Shown one piece after another: positions 16,962 to 25,523 of a stretch of DNA of 64,000 nucleotides; the stretch's first letter is position 1, and the number at the start of each line of letters is the position of its first letter. The DNA lies in the NCBI RefSeq assembly GCF_011682145.1, contig NZ_WHJH01000006.1, forward strand, positions 62,001-126,000. Reading direction: 5' to 3'. The translations under genes and the position numbers were made by a program. This stretch comes from Massilia mucilaginosa. Its GTDB lineage: Bacteria > Pseudomonadota > Gammaproteobacteria > Burkholderiales > Burkholderiaceae_D. The notes under the pieces were generated by a model that saw only the letters and a program-made list of their open reading frames with translations, was not told the origin of the DNA and made no database searches.

Positions 16962-18134
16962 TTATCCGGGCCTGCATGACCTAAGCGAAGAGGCAAAGAT
17001 CAGCATATTACTGGTCAGGTCGCCGTTTGCCAACATCCGGCGCTGCCATTCGTCGGCATGGGCATGCATTTCAGGCAAAGCGGCCTGGAATGCCGGCCAC
17101 AGCGGCGCCGGATCGGGATTGCCGGGCATGGCGCCGTTCCAGCACAGCGACAGCGCGCACAGGCGGTCGAGACCGGTAGCGTAGCGGTCCAGGAAGGCGC
17201 GCAGCTTTTTGTGGTGCAGGTTTTCATCTTGCGGATAGATATGCCAGACGAAAGGGCGCCCGGCCCACTGCGCCCGCACGAAGGAATCTTCGCCGCGCAC
17301 GAAGTTCAGCTCGCACGCCCACAGCAAGCGGTCGTAATCGGGCTGGGCGACGAACGGCAGCACGCGCACGGTCAGCGCGCCGCGGGTGCGGGCGGCGCCG
17401 GGGTCGGCAGGCGCTTCCAGAAAACTTTCGACTGCGTCTTTTGCGACGCCGTCGGGCACCAGGCAGGTGATGGCGTGCGAACCGCCCTGCCAGGCCGCGA
17501 ACAGCTGCGCCACCGGCGCGTGCGGGTAGCAGAACAGAGAGACTTTGGTGGAGGCCATCTCGCTCGCGGTGACGCCGAACTGCCCGAGAAAATCGGCCAT
17601 CGTGACCGGATCGGCCTGGAACTGGCGGCGTTCGTCGTCGAGCCTCGCTTCGCGCATCAGGCCGCCGGTTTTGGCGGTGAAGCCGGGGAAGAAGAAATGT
17701 TTCGTCAGCGGCAGGCGCGGATGGGACGATGGCAGGGTGTGGCAGCCTTCGACCCACTCTTCGGCGCTCAAGCCTTCCAGGTTGAACCAGACCGGACGCG
17801 GCTCGCACTGGGCCATGGCGGTGATATAGCCGGGCGGAATGTCGCAGGCGAAAAATTCGATGACCATGTCGGCGATGTCGCCAGGGGCGAAGACACCATC
17901 CTGGCTGGCCCAGTGGCGCACCAGCACGCCGTCGACCTCCTGGCGCGCGGCGGCGGGGTCGATCGCGGGGCAAATGCGGCGAAAACTTGGCAGGTCGTCG
18001 ACCCACAGGGTGACGGCAATGCCGTGCTCGCGCTGGAGTTGGCGCGCGAGGCGCCAGCAGATGCCGATATCGCCGTAGTTGTCGACAACACGGCAGAACA
18101 GGGCGAGGGTGAGTGCTGGATCGTTAAATGACAT
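16962..18134 (-). CDS. earP: EF-P arginine rhamnosyltransferase EarP
   Basis: A 390-residue GT-B type enzyme that transfers rhamnose from dTDP-rhamnose to Arg32 of EF-P. The N-terminal motif CRVVDNYGDIGICWRLA contains the two conserved aspartates (D18, D22). The C-terminal nucleotide-sugar site is seen as FVRGEDSFVRAQWAGRPFVWHIYPQ. The start is the ATG of MSFNDPALTL, the natural family N terminus; a longer open frame upstream runs back over the palindromic repeat and a tRNA and is not used. It is encoded directly upstream of efp. Confidence 0.95.
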   Translation of the reverse strand: MSFNDPALTLALFCRVVDNYGDIGICWRLARQLQREHGIAVTLWVDDLPSFRRICPAIDPAAARQEVDGVLVRHWASQDGVFAPGDIADMVIEFFACDIPPGYITAMAQCEPRPVWFNLEGLSAEEWVEGCHTLPSSHPRLPLTKHFFFPGFTAKTGGLMREARLDDERRQFQADPVTMADFLGQFGVTASEMASTKVSLFCYPHAPVAQLFAAWQGGSHAITCLVPDGVAKDAVESFLEAPADPGAARTRGALTVRVLPFVAQPDYDRLLWACELNFVRGEDSFVRAQWAGRPFVWHIYPQDENLHHKKLRAFLDRYATGLDRLCALSLCWNGAMPGNPDPAPLWPAFQAALPEMHAHADEWQRRMLANGDLTSNMLIFASSLRSCRPG

Positions 18135-18176
18135 GAGGGAAGATCGCTCTGAGCGTAAAACCGCTGACTTACAAAC

Positions 18177-18204
18177 CGTCGTCCCCGCGCAGGCGGGGAC
18201 GACG
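18177..18204. repeat. 28-bp perfect palindromic repeat
   Basis: Arms CGTCGTCCCCGC and GCGGGGACGACG around a 4-base loop GCAG. The form resembles dispersed intergenic palindromes of the GTC-N-TCCCGC..GCGGGA-N-GAC type. A relaxed relative is at 30096-30138. Confidence 0.75.
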
Positions 18205-18239
18205 TCCCAAGGGCGGCACGAGCGTATCGGGCCGCGCAA

Positions 18240-18270
18240 TGCAAAAAGCCGCACAAGGCGGCTTTTTGCA
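18240..18270 (-). terminator. Terminator of the tRNA Ala/Glu operon
   Basis: Perfect inverted repeat TGCAAAAAGCCGC / GCGGCTTTTTGCA with loop ACAAG, just beyond the last tRNA-Glu. Read on the minus strand the stem runs into a T-rich tail. Confidence 0.8.
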
Positions 18271-18275
18271 CTGAC

Positions 18276-18351
18276 TGGCGTCCCCAAGGGGATTCGAACC
18301 CCTGTACTCACCGTGAAAGGGTGATGTCCTAGGCCTCTAGACGATGGGGAC
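18276..18351 (-). tRNA. tRNA-Glu (TTC), copy 3
   Basis: A 76-base cloverleaf starting GTCCCCATCG, anticodon loop CTTTCAC (anticodon TTC), encoded CCA. Identical by eye to the two other Glu copies. Confidence 0.97.
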
Positions 18352-18406
18352 CTGAACTGTTGTCAGGTAGCGGCAACTACCTGCAATGTACGACTACATC
18401 AAAACT

Positions 18407-18482
<76 letters not shown>

Positions 18483-18547
18483 CATGTAACGCGAACTACT
18501 CTGCGCTGGAACAACAAAGAACCGTTTTCACGACCCTCTGGTAAAAC

Positions 18548-18623
18548 TGGCGTCCCCAAGGGGATTCGAACCCCTGTACTCACCGTGAAAGGGTGATGTC
18601 CTAGGCCTCTAGACGATGGGGAC
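18548..18623 (-). tRNA. tRNA-Glu (TTC), copy 2
   Basis: Same 76-base sequence as the other Glu tRNAs, anticodon TTC, CCA encoded. It lies after an internal terminator-like hairpin at 18674-18697. Confidence 0.97.
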
Positions 18624-18673
18624 AGAAATCTGTCCTGGACGTATTCTACATCCTGACCTGCCTTACTGCACCA

Positions 18674-18697
18674 ATAAAAAACCCTGACGTATCAGGG
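18674..18697 (-). terminator. Terminator-like hairpin inside the tRNA cluster
   Basis: On the minus strand CCCTGA, loop TACG, TCAGGG, then TTTTTTATT. It would end a transcript carrying only the first Ala-Glu pair, or act as a partial attenuator. Confidence 0.6.
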
Positions 18698-18720
18698 CGT
18701 TTAGTGGTACTAAACTGCGG

Positions 18721-18750
18721 CTGCATTATACTGCATCTTACTGCATTTTA
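18721..18750. repeat. Three 10-bp tandem repeats between tRNA-Glu genes
   Basis: CTGCATTATA, CTGCATCTTA, CTGCATTTTA in direct succession: a degenerate 10-bp tandem repeat in non-coding DNA. Confidence 0.7.
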
Positions 18751-18762
18751 CTACTCGAATCC

Positions 18763-18838
18763 TGGCGTCCCCAAGGGGATTCGAACCCCTGTACTCACCG
18801 TGAAAGGGTGATGTCCTAGGCCTCTAGACGATGGGGAC
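18763..18838 (-). tRNA. tRNA-Glu (TTC), copy 1
   Basis: A 76-base cloverleaf identical by eye to copies 2 and 3, anticodon TTC, CCA encoded. Confidence 0.97.
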
Positions 18839-18906
18839 CCGGTACTGCTTCAGATAGTGGCATCTATCTGCAATCTACTACAACTGCGTACAACTACTTC
18901 GATTAG

Positions 18907-18982
<76 letters not shown>

Positions 18983-19000
18983 GTCCGTCGAAGAAGCAGA

Positions 19001-19028
19001 ATTATATACTAGGGCTTGCAATATGCAA
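19001..19028 (-). promoter_or_regulatory. Promoter of the tRNA Ala/Glu cluster
   Basis: Minus strand: TTGCAT (19028-19023), 16-base spacer, perfect TATAAT (19006-19001). It lies between the end of gltX and the first tRNA. Confidence 0.75.
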
Positions 19029-19046
19029 AGCCCCGGGAAAAACAAT

Positions 19047-20441
19047 TTATACAGCCGCTTTCAGGCGCGACAGAACCAGCTCGCGGCCCAGCAGCACCAG
19101 CACGGCGTCGATGGCCGGCGTCTGCAACTGCCCGGTCAGCAAGAGGCGCAGCGGCATCGCCAGTACCGGCATCTTGATCGTGTGAGCAGCAAGCACTTCC
19201 TTGATCATCGCGGCCAGCGCGTCGCGCGTCCACTCGACCGTGGCGCAACGCTCGGCGAACTGGGCCAGCGCCGGCTTGACGGCGTCGCTCAGGTGCTGGG
19301 TCATCAGCGCCGCATCCGGCTGTGGCGTGCGGTAGAACAGCATGGCCGCGTCGGCCAGTTCGTTGATCGTGTTGGTGCGGTCCTTCATCAGCGCCAGTGC
19401 GGCCGCCAGGTCGGGGGCGCCGTCGAACCGGGCGCCCTGCGCTTCCATCATCGGACGCGCCAGGTCGGCCAGGCGGGTGTTGTCGGCCTGCTTGATATAG
19501 TGGTTGTTCAGCCAGGCCAGCTTTTCCAGGTCGAACTGTGCAGCCGAGCTGGTCAGGTGATCGGTATTGAACCAGGCGCAGAACTGCTCCATCGAAAAGA
19601 TTTCATCATCGCCGTGACTCCAGCCCAGGCGCGCCAGGTAGTTCAACATCGCTTCCGGCAAGATGCCTTTGGCGGGGTAATCCATGACGCTGACGGCGGA
19701 GGTGCGCTTCGACAGTTTCTTGCCCTCATGGTCGAGGATCATCGGCAGGTGACCGTACTGTGGCAGCGGAGCACCGATCGCGCGCAGGATATTGATCTGG
19801 CGCGGGGTGTTATTGACGTGATCGTCGCCACGCAGCACGTGGGTGATCTGCATGTCCCAGTCGTCGACCGCGACGCAGAAGTTATAGGTCGGCACGCCGC
19901 CCGGACGGGCGATGACGAGGTCGTCCAGTTCCTTGTTGGAAATCGTGATCGTGCCCTTGACCACATCGTCCCAGCTGACGGCGCCGTCGAGCGGATTCTT
20001 GAAACGCACCACAGGCTCGCGGTCGGCGGGGACCGCAGGCAGGGTCTTGCCCGGCTCCGGGCGCCAGGTGCCGTCGTAGCGCGGTTTTTCGCCGGCGGCC
20101 GTGAAGCGCTCGCGCATGGCGTCGACTTCTTCCTTCGAGGAATAGCAGTGGTAGGCGGTACCGGCTTCCAGCATCTGGGCCAGCACCTCGCGGTAGCGCT
20201 CCATGCGCTGCATCTGATAGAACGGGCCTTCGTCATGCGTCAGGCCGAGCCACTGCATGCCCTCGATGATGGCCTGCACCGCTTCCGGCGTGGAGCGCTC
20301 GACGTCGGTGTCTTCGATACGCAGTACGAAGGTGCCGCCGAAATGGCGGGCATACGCCCAGCTGTAGAGTGCGGTGCGGGCGCCGCCAAGGTGGAGGTAG
20401 CCGGTTGGGCTGGGGGCAAAACGGGTGCGGACGACGGTCAT
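19047..20441 (-). CDS. gltX: Glutamate-tRNA ligase
   Basis: A class I aminoacyl-tRNA synthetase of 464 residues that charges tRNA-Glu. It has the HIGH-like motif [18 protein letters not shown], the IEDTD motif, the KMSKS-like KKLSKR, and the C-terminal anticodon-binding helical domain. The start is the ATG of [12 protein letters not shown]; upstream in-frame codons are not needed. The gene is co-oriented with, and about 65 bp upstream of, the tRNA cluster holding three tRNA-Glu genes, its own substrates. Confidence 0.97.
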   Translation of the reverse strand: MTVVRTRFAPSPTGYLHLGGARTALYSWAYARHFGGTFVLRIEDTDVERSTPEAVQAIIEGMQWLGLTHDEGPFYQMQRMERYREVLAQMLEAGTAYHCYSSKEEVDAMRERFTAAGEKPRYDGTWRPEPGKTLPAVPADREPVVRFKNPLDGAVSWDDVVKGTITISNKELDDLVIARPGGVPTYNFCVAVDDWDMQITHVLRGDDHVNNTPRQINILRAIGAPLPQYGHLPMILDHEGKKLSKRTSAVSVMDYPAKGILPEAMLNYLARLGWSHGDDEIFSMEQFCAWFNTDHLTSSAAQFDLEKLAWLNNHYIKQADNTRLADLARPMMEAQGARFDGAPDLAAALALMKDRTNTINELADAAMLFYRTPQPDAALMTQHLSDAVKPALAQFAERCATVEWTRDALAAMIKEVLAAHTIKMPVLAMPLRLLLTGQLQTPAIDAVLVLLGRELVLSRLKAAV

Positions 20442-20749
20442 GGGAATAGTATGCGTAGGTAAAGAGAAGTATTTTACAGCGTCGCATTGCACGCTCAATC
20501 AAACCGTACCGGATTTCATCATGCCCGCACCCTATTTTTACACTGCGGCCAACTTCTCCGGGACCGACGCCTGCGGCCTGTCCCGGGCAGCGCGTCAACA
20601 CTGACACGACTGCCGGTCCCCGCCTGAGTCACCGCAACACCCATCCGGCGCAGGCGGGCTATCGTCCGCACGTATGCCCCCGACCGTGGACCACCCCTGC
20701 GGGCATCCCCGCGCTTCCCGGCCGGAAGCCATCTCACAGGGAACACACC
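20442..20749. other. Divergent intergenic region gltX / haloperoxidase
   Basis: About 308 bp with no gene. The left end carries the gltX promoter. The right end carries an AGGGAAC ribosome site for the haloperoxidase-like gene. The middle is GC-rich and I see no other structure in it. Confidence 0.5.
20471..20498 (-). promoter_or_regulatory. Candidate gltX promoter
   Basis: Minus strand: TTGAGC (20498-20493), 16-base spacer, TAAAAT (20476-20471), 30 bp upstream of the ATG. Confidence 0.5.
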
Positions 20750-22255
20750 ATGAAACGACGCACCTTTCTGGCGGCTGGCGGCGCTGCCGCCATCGGCAAT
20801 GCGCTGACGGCCTGCGGCGGCTCGCGCAATCGACCTCCTCCGCCACCGGAACCGGAACCGGAACCGACCCAAGCGGGCACGGTCACCGGCTGGAACAACC
20901 AGGCGCTCGAGGCCGTGCGCGCCACGCGCATGGCGCCTACCATGGCCGCGCGCGCGGTCGCGATTGTCCACAGTGCCATGTACGAAGCCTGGGCCGCCTA
21001 CGACAATGCCGCACTCGGACAGTACCTGGGCGCGCAGTTGCGCAGGCCGGCCGTGGAGCGCACCGCGGCCAACAAAGCGAAGGCCATGAGCTTTGCCGCG
21101 TATGCCGCCCTGCTCGATCAGTTTCCCGGCCAGCAAGCCGCCCTCACCGCCTACCTCATCACGCTCGGCAGCCGCCCGATCGATGCCTACAACAACACGG
21201 CCACCGCCCCCCGCCTGGGCACCATCGCCGCCCAGGCGGTACTCGACAAGCGCCGCGACGATGGCGCCAACCAGGCAGGCACGATGGCGCCGGGCGGCAC
21301 CCCGTTCGCCGATTACAGCGGCTACCTGGCGCGCAATCCCCCTCTGCTGGTCATCCAGCCCACGCCGCGCAGCAACATCGTCTTCCCCGACCGCTGGCAA
21401 CCGCTCTCGCTCAACGACGCCGCCGGCGTGCGCCGCACCCAGAGCTTTCTCACCCCGTTCTGGGGCACGGTGCGGCCGTTCGCGCTGACCTCGGGCAGCC
21501 AGTTCCGCCCGCCCCCGCCTGCCACCTTCGGCACCCAGGAATTTGTCGATCAGGCAGCCGAGATCGTTCAGATCCAGGCCACCTTGAGCGAGCGCCAGAA
21601 GGTCATCGGCGACTTCTGGGCCGGCGGCGCCGGCGGCGAATTGCCCGGTTCGTACTGGTGCCGCTTTGCCCAATTGATGTCGGCGCGCAAGGGCTACACC
21701 GACGATGACGACGTGAAACTGTTTTTCGCGCTCACCAACGCCGTACTCGATGCCAGCATTGCCGCCTGGGACGCCAAGCGCGCCTACGATTCAGCGCGCC
21801 CGATCAGCGCGATCCGCTACCTGTTCAACGGGCGCATCGTTCAAAGCTTCGGCCCGGAAGGCCCGGCCGGCGGACTGCGTCCGGTCCCCGGCGAGGCCTG
21901 GATGCCCTTCCAGCTGCCGAGCGCGCCCACACCGGCCTTCCCCGACCATGTTTCCGGACACAGCACCTTCAGCGCGGCCTCGGCCGAAGTGCTGCGGCGC
22001 TTTACCGGCAGCGATTTGTTCAGGCATGCGGTCACCATCCAGGCGCGCTCGCTCCTGATCGATCCTGGCCTGCCCACGGCGCCCGTCACCCTTGCCTGGG
22101 AAACCTTCACCGACGCCGTCATCGAGGCCAGCGCGTCGCGCACGTATACGGGCATCCACTTCGAGCGCGCCAGCGATGCCGGCCGCTCGCTCGGCAACCA
22201 GGTGGGCGCCACCGCGTTCGCACGCGCACGCGCGCTCTGGAGCGGCAACGCCTGA
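20750..22255 (+). CDS. Vanadium-dependent haloperoxidase-like PAP2 protein, Tat-exported
   Basis: A 501-residue exported protein of the vanadium haloperoxidase / PAP2 acid phosphatase superfamily. The N terminus MKRRTFLAAGGAAAIG is a twin-arginine signal ending in LTACGG, which could be a lipobox. A Pro/Glu spacer follows. The C-terminal half has the phosphate/vanadate-binding motifs: KRAYDSARPISAIRY, PDHVSGHSTFSAAS, and a last motif RTYTGIHFERASDAG, each with its expected basic or His residues. It would act in the periplasm or on the surface. Halide oxidation versus phosphatase activity cannot be told from sequence. It is monocistronic. Confidence 0.85.
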   Translation: MKRRTFLAAGGAAAIGNALTACGGSRNRPPPPPEPEPEPTQAGTVTGWNNQALEAVRATRMAPTMAARAVAIVHSAMYEAWAAYDNAALGQYLGAQLRRPAVERTAANKAKAMSFAAYAALLDQFPGQQAALTAYLITLGSRPIDAYNNTATAPRLGTIAAQAVLDKRRDDGANQAGTMAPGGTPFADYSGYLARNPPLLVIQPTPRSNIVFPDRWQPLSLNDAAGVRRTQSFLTPFWGTVRPFALTSGSQFRPPPPATFGTQEFVDQAAEIVQIQATLSERQKVIGDFWAGGAGGELPGSYWCRFAQLMSARKGYTDDDDVKLFFALTNAVLDASIAAWDAKRAYDSARPISAIRYLFNGRIVQSFGPEGPAGGLRPVPGEAWMPFQLPSAPTPAFPDHVSGHSTFSAASAEVLRRFTGSDLFRHAVTIQARSLLIDPGLPTAPVTLAWETFTDAVIEASASRTYTGIHFERASDAGRSLGNQVGATAFARARALWSGNA

Positions 22256-22578
22256 CCACACGCCGCCCCGCCACGCGCTGCCAGGCCGGCATCGGCCGGA
22301 CTGGCAGCCGCCAGCCCTGCGCGGCCAGATCAATGCCTGCCGCTTGCCCCCAGATCCGATCCCTCCTCGTCAAAGCCGCCGCGTGTAACACCCCCCGGCC
22401 GCCTGGCGCGGATCGACACTGCGCAACCGGCCACCAGCGCTACGCCCACCGCATCCGGCGCTGGCATGGCTGAGGGGCCGGTTCGGCAAAAAAGGACTTC
22501 CCAAAATGGCTACCAACGGTTAACTTACTAACTTTAATCATTTGCCAACGGTCTTTAGCCGTGGGCATTGTCCCCTCC
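22256..22578. other. Intergenic region before the SWIM-MoxR-VWA operon
   Basis: About 323 bp without a supported gene. The left two thirds are GC-rich. The last 80 bp are clearly AT-richer (around 22495-22560, with TTAACTTACTAACTTTAATC) and are the likely promoter zone of the following operon. No hairpin terminator was recognised. Confidence 0.5.
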
Positions 22579-23931
22579 ATGACTTTGAACGCCGATCAAA
22601 TCCTCGCACTGGCGCCCGATGCGAGTTCCGCCAAAGCCGGCAGCCAGCTCGCCGGACCCGCCAAATGGGGCAACCTGGGCCGGACCGACAGCGCCGTGTG
22701 GGGCGAATGCCAGGGCAGCGGCAAAGTTCCCTACCGTACCCAGATCGACCTCGGCGAACCTGCTTTCAAGTGCTCCTGCCCCAGCCGCAAGTTTCCGTGC
22801 AAGCACGGCATCGGCCTGTATCTGCTACTCGCTGCCAACGGCCCGCTGTTCGCCGCCTCCGAAGCGCCGCAGTGGGTCGGCGACTGGCTCGACAGCCGCC
22901 AGCAGCGCAGCGAAAAGAAGCAGCAAAGCGCCGCCGACAAAGCCGCCGCCACCACGCCCGAGCAAGCCGCGGCGCAAGCGGCGGCCGCGCAAAAACGCGA
23001 GGAAAAGCGCGACAACAAAGTCGCAGCCGGCATCGTCGAGCTGCAAACCTGGCTGGAAGACCTGGCGCGCGAGGGCTTGTCGACCCTGCGCGCACGCGGC
23101 CCCGCGTTCTGGACCGACATTGCCGCCCGCATGGTCGACGCCCAGGCCGGCGGCCTGGCTGCGCGCCTGCGCCGCGCCAGCGGCATGTGCTTCGACACCA
23201 AGCTGCCCGACTGGGAAACCCGGCTGGCGCGCGAACTGGCCGCGATCTACCTGCTCGGCACCGCCTGCCGCCGCCTGCCTGACCTTGCGCCGGAACTGCA
23301 AAGCGACGTACGCTCCCTGGTCGGCTGGAGCGTCAGCCAGGAGGACGTGCTGGCCCAGACCGGCGTGCAGGACCGCTGGCAGGTGCTGGCCCAGCACACC
23401 AGCGACAACGAACGCGTGCGTGCACGTACGACCTGGCTGCGCGGGCAGGCGAGCGGGCGCTGGGCCATGATCTTGCAGTACGCCGCCGGCACGCAGGGCT
23501 ACGACAAGGTGCTGGCACCCGGCACCCAGTTCGATGGCGAACTGTGCTTCTACCACAGCGCTTACCCGCTGCGCGCCCTGATCAAACAGCAGGAAGCCTT
23601 CGGCACGCTCGACGCCCTGGCGCCCGCCCCCACCCTGGACACCGCGCTGGCCGCCTACGCCGAGGCGCTGGCGCGCAACCCCTTCCTCGACCGCTTTCCG
23701 TTGCTGCTGGACGCCATGGTGCCGCACGCAGGCACGGCGCCCCACCTTGCCGGCGCCGATGGACGGATACTGCCGCTGCACGCAGGCTTTCGCCACCTGT
23801 GGCCGCTGCTCGCGCTCAGCGGCGGCCACCCGGTCACGGTGATGGGCGAGTGGGACGGCTACGCCATCGTCCCGCTCGGCGTGTTCGCCGAAGGCCGCTT
23901 GCATCATTTTGACAATGAGACCGTCGCATGA
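22579..23931 (+). CDS. SWIM zinc-finger protein (YehQ-like)
   Basis: A 450-residue cytoplasmic protein. A SWIM zinc finger sits near the N terminus (CSC at 65-67, CKH at 74-76; pattern CxC-x6-CxH), followed by a charged Ala/Lys/Gln-rich helical linker (about 105-145) and an uncharacterised C-terminal region. SWIM fingers bind DNA or protein partners. The start is the ATG of MTLNADQILAL; a GTG six codons earlier is possible. It is the first gene of a five-gene operon, overlapping the next gene as ATGA. E. coli yehQ, in the yehLMPQ locus, also encodes a SWIM protein, so this is probably a functional counterpart. Confidence 0.85.
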   Translation: MTLNADQILALAPDASSAKAGSQLAGPAKWGNLGRTDSAVWGECQGSGKVPYRTQIDLGEPAFKCSCPSRKFPCKHGIGLYLLLAANGPLFAASEAPQWVGDWLDSRQQRSEKKQQSAADKAAATTPEQAAAQAAAAQKREEKRDNKVAAGIVELQTWLEDLAREGLSTLRARGPAFWTDIAARMVDAQAGGLAARLRRASGMCFDTKLPDWETRLARELAAIYLLGTACRRLPDLAPELQSDVRSLVGWSVSQEDVLAQTGVQDRWQVLAQHTSDNERVRARTTWLRGQASGRWAMILQYAAGTQGYDKVLAPGTQFDGELCFYHSAYPLRALIKQQEAFGTLDALAPAPTLDTALAAYAEALARNPFLDRFPLLLDAMVPHAGTAPHLAGADGRILPLHAGFRHLWPLLALSGGHPVTVMGEWDGYAIVPLGVFAEGRLHHFDNETVA

Positions 23932-25523
23932 GTTCCCCGCTCCCGATAAAAATCCATCAAACCCTGCAGATCGGCACCTCGCGCGCCGCGCCCGGTTTCG
24001 ACGACGACCTGCCGCTGGACCTGCGCGACAGCGTGCGCAGCCGTCCCGGCGCGAACGCCGCCCCGCCAGAGGAAAACCTGTGGCTCTCGCTGGCCGCGCA
24101 CGCCCTGTGGCAGCGCGCCGGCCACCAGCCCGCCAGCGCCGCGGAAGGTGCGCCGGCAACGCCGCCCTGCGACAGCGATGCCTTGCGCCCCTGCCCGGCG
24201 CAGGCCGAAAAAGCGCTGGCGCTGCTGCTCGATGACTATCCGCAAGTGCGCCCCGAATGGCTGCGCCTGGCGAATGCCCATCAATGCCGCCTGCCGCCGC
24301 GCCTGCTACCGGGCGTGCTGGACCTGGGCACCGCGCAGCGTCCCCTGCGCGCCCTGATCGAAGGCGTGCTGGGCGCGCGCGGCCACTGGCTGGCGAAGCA
24401 GAATCCCGACTGGAACTGGGTTGGCGCCGACACCGATGACGTCAACGCCTTGTGGGAAGACGGCAATATCGAACAGCGTGCCAACGCGCTGCGCGACATG
24501 CGTGCAGGCGACACGGGCGCCGCCGTGCAGGCCCTGCAAGCGACCTGGGCCAGCGAAACGCCGGATCACCGCGCCACCCTGCTCGGCTGCCTGTCGGTCG
24601 GCCTGAGCCTGGCCGACGAAGCCTTTCTGGAAAGCGCGCTCGACGACAAGCGCAAGGAAGTGCGCAGCGTGGCCCAGCGCCTGCTGGCCGGCCTGCCCGG
24701 CTCGCAACTGGCGCAGCGCATGCTGGAACGCGCCTTGCCGCTGCTGCGCGTCGAACGCAACGGCGCCTCGAGCCACCTGCTGGTCGAGGTACCGCAAGAG
24801 CGCGACAAAAGCATGCAGCGCGACGGTGTCGGCGCCGGCCTGTACCCCGCCATGGGCGAAAAGTCGAGCTGGGTGGTCGATATTCTGGCCGCCGTGCCGC
24901 CGACCCACTGGTCGACCAGCTTCGACGCCTCCCCGCGCACCTGTTTGACACTGGCCATGGGCAGCGAGTTCAAACATACTTTGCTGCTGGGCTGGTCGAG
25001 CGCGCTGCAACGCAGCCTGCAAGCCGGCTACGATGCCGGCCTGCATGCGTGGTTCACCGCCTTCCTCGACCTGTACCTGAAATCGACCGGCATCCACACC
25101 CACATGCCGCGCGACTTCTTCAGCCTGTTCGGCACCCTGCCGCCGGATGCCGCCGACGCCTTGCTCGGCACCCTGGTCGAAGCCACCCCGGCCGCCTGGA
25201 TGCGCGCCCATTCGAGCCTGATCGACCTGCTCGACGATGCCGCCAAGAACGCGAAGCGCAACTGGCCGCTGGCCTTGTCCAAGGCCGTGGTCAGCCGCAT
25301 CCAGGCCGGCTGCGCGGCCAACACGCTGCAAAGCTGGTCGCTCAGCTACACCATGGCCACCTTGGCGCTGGTGCTCGACCCGCGCGCCATCGAAGCCTAC
25401 GAAAACGGCTGGCCGAAAGACATCCCCGAGTTCGCGCAGTGGGAAGACACGGTCGGCAAATTCCTGCGCACCCTGCGTTTCCGACACGATATGTACTTAC
25501 CTTTTCAGGAGCACTCTGCATGA
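23928..25523 (+). CDS. DUF5691-family protein
   Basis: A 531-residue cytoplasmic protein of the uncharacterised DUF5691 type. It is helical and Ala/Leu-rich, with repeat-like helix pairs in the centre (RVLLAGLPGSQLAQRML-type turns) suggesting a HEAT-like scaffold. No catalytic motif was recognised and there is no signal or membrane segment. It is translationally coupled on both sides: ATGA with the SWIM gene and ATGA with the AAA gene. Position between a zinc-finger protein and a MoxR-type ATPase suggests an adaptor role; that is inference. Confidence 0.75.
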   Translation: MSSPLPIKIHQTLQIGTSRAAPGFDDDLPLDLRDSVRSRPGANAAPPEENLWLSLAAHALWQRAGHQPASAAEGAPATPPCDSDALRPCPAQAEKALALLLDDYPQVRPEWLRLANAHQCRLPPRLLPGVLDLGTAQRPLRALIEGVLGARGHWLAKQNPDWNWVGADTDDVNALWEDGNIEQRANALRDMRAGDTGAAVQALQATWASETPDHRATLLGCLSVGLSLADEAFLESALDDKRKEVRSVAQRLLAGLPGSQLAQRMLERALPLLRVERNGASSHLLVEVPQERDKSMQRDGVGAGLYPAMGEKSSWVVDILAAVPPTHWSTSFDASPRTCLTLAMGSEFKHTLLLGWSSALQRSLQAGYDAGLHAWFTAFLDLYLKSTGIHTHMPRDFFSLFGTLPPDAADALLGTLVEATPAAWMRAHSSLIDLLDDAAKNAKRNWPLALSKAVVSRIQAGCAANTLQSWSLSYTMATLALVLDPRAIEAYENGWPKDIPEFAQWEDTVGKFLRTLRFRHDMYLPFQEHSA

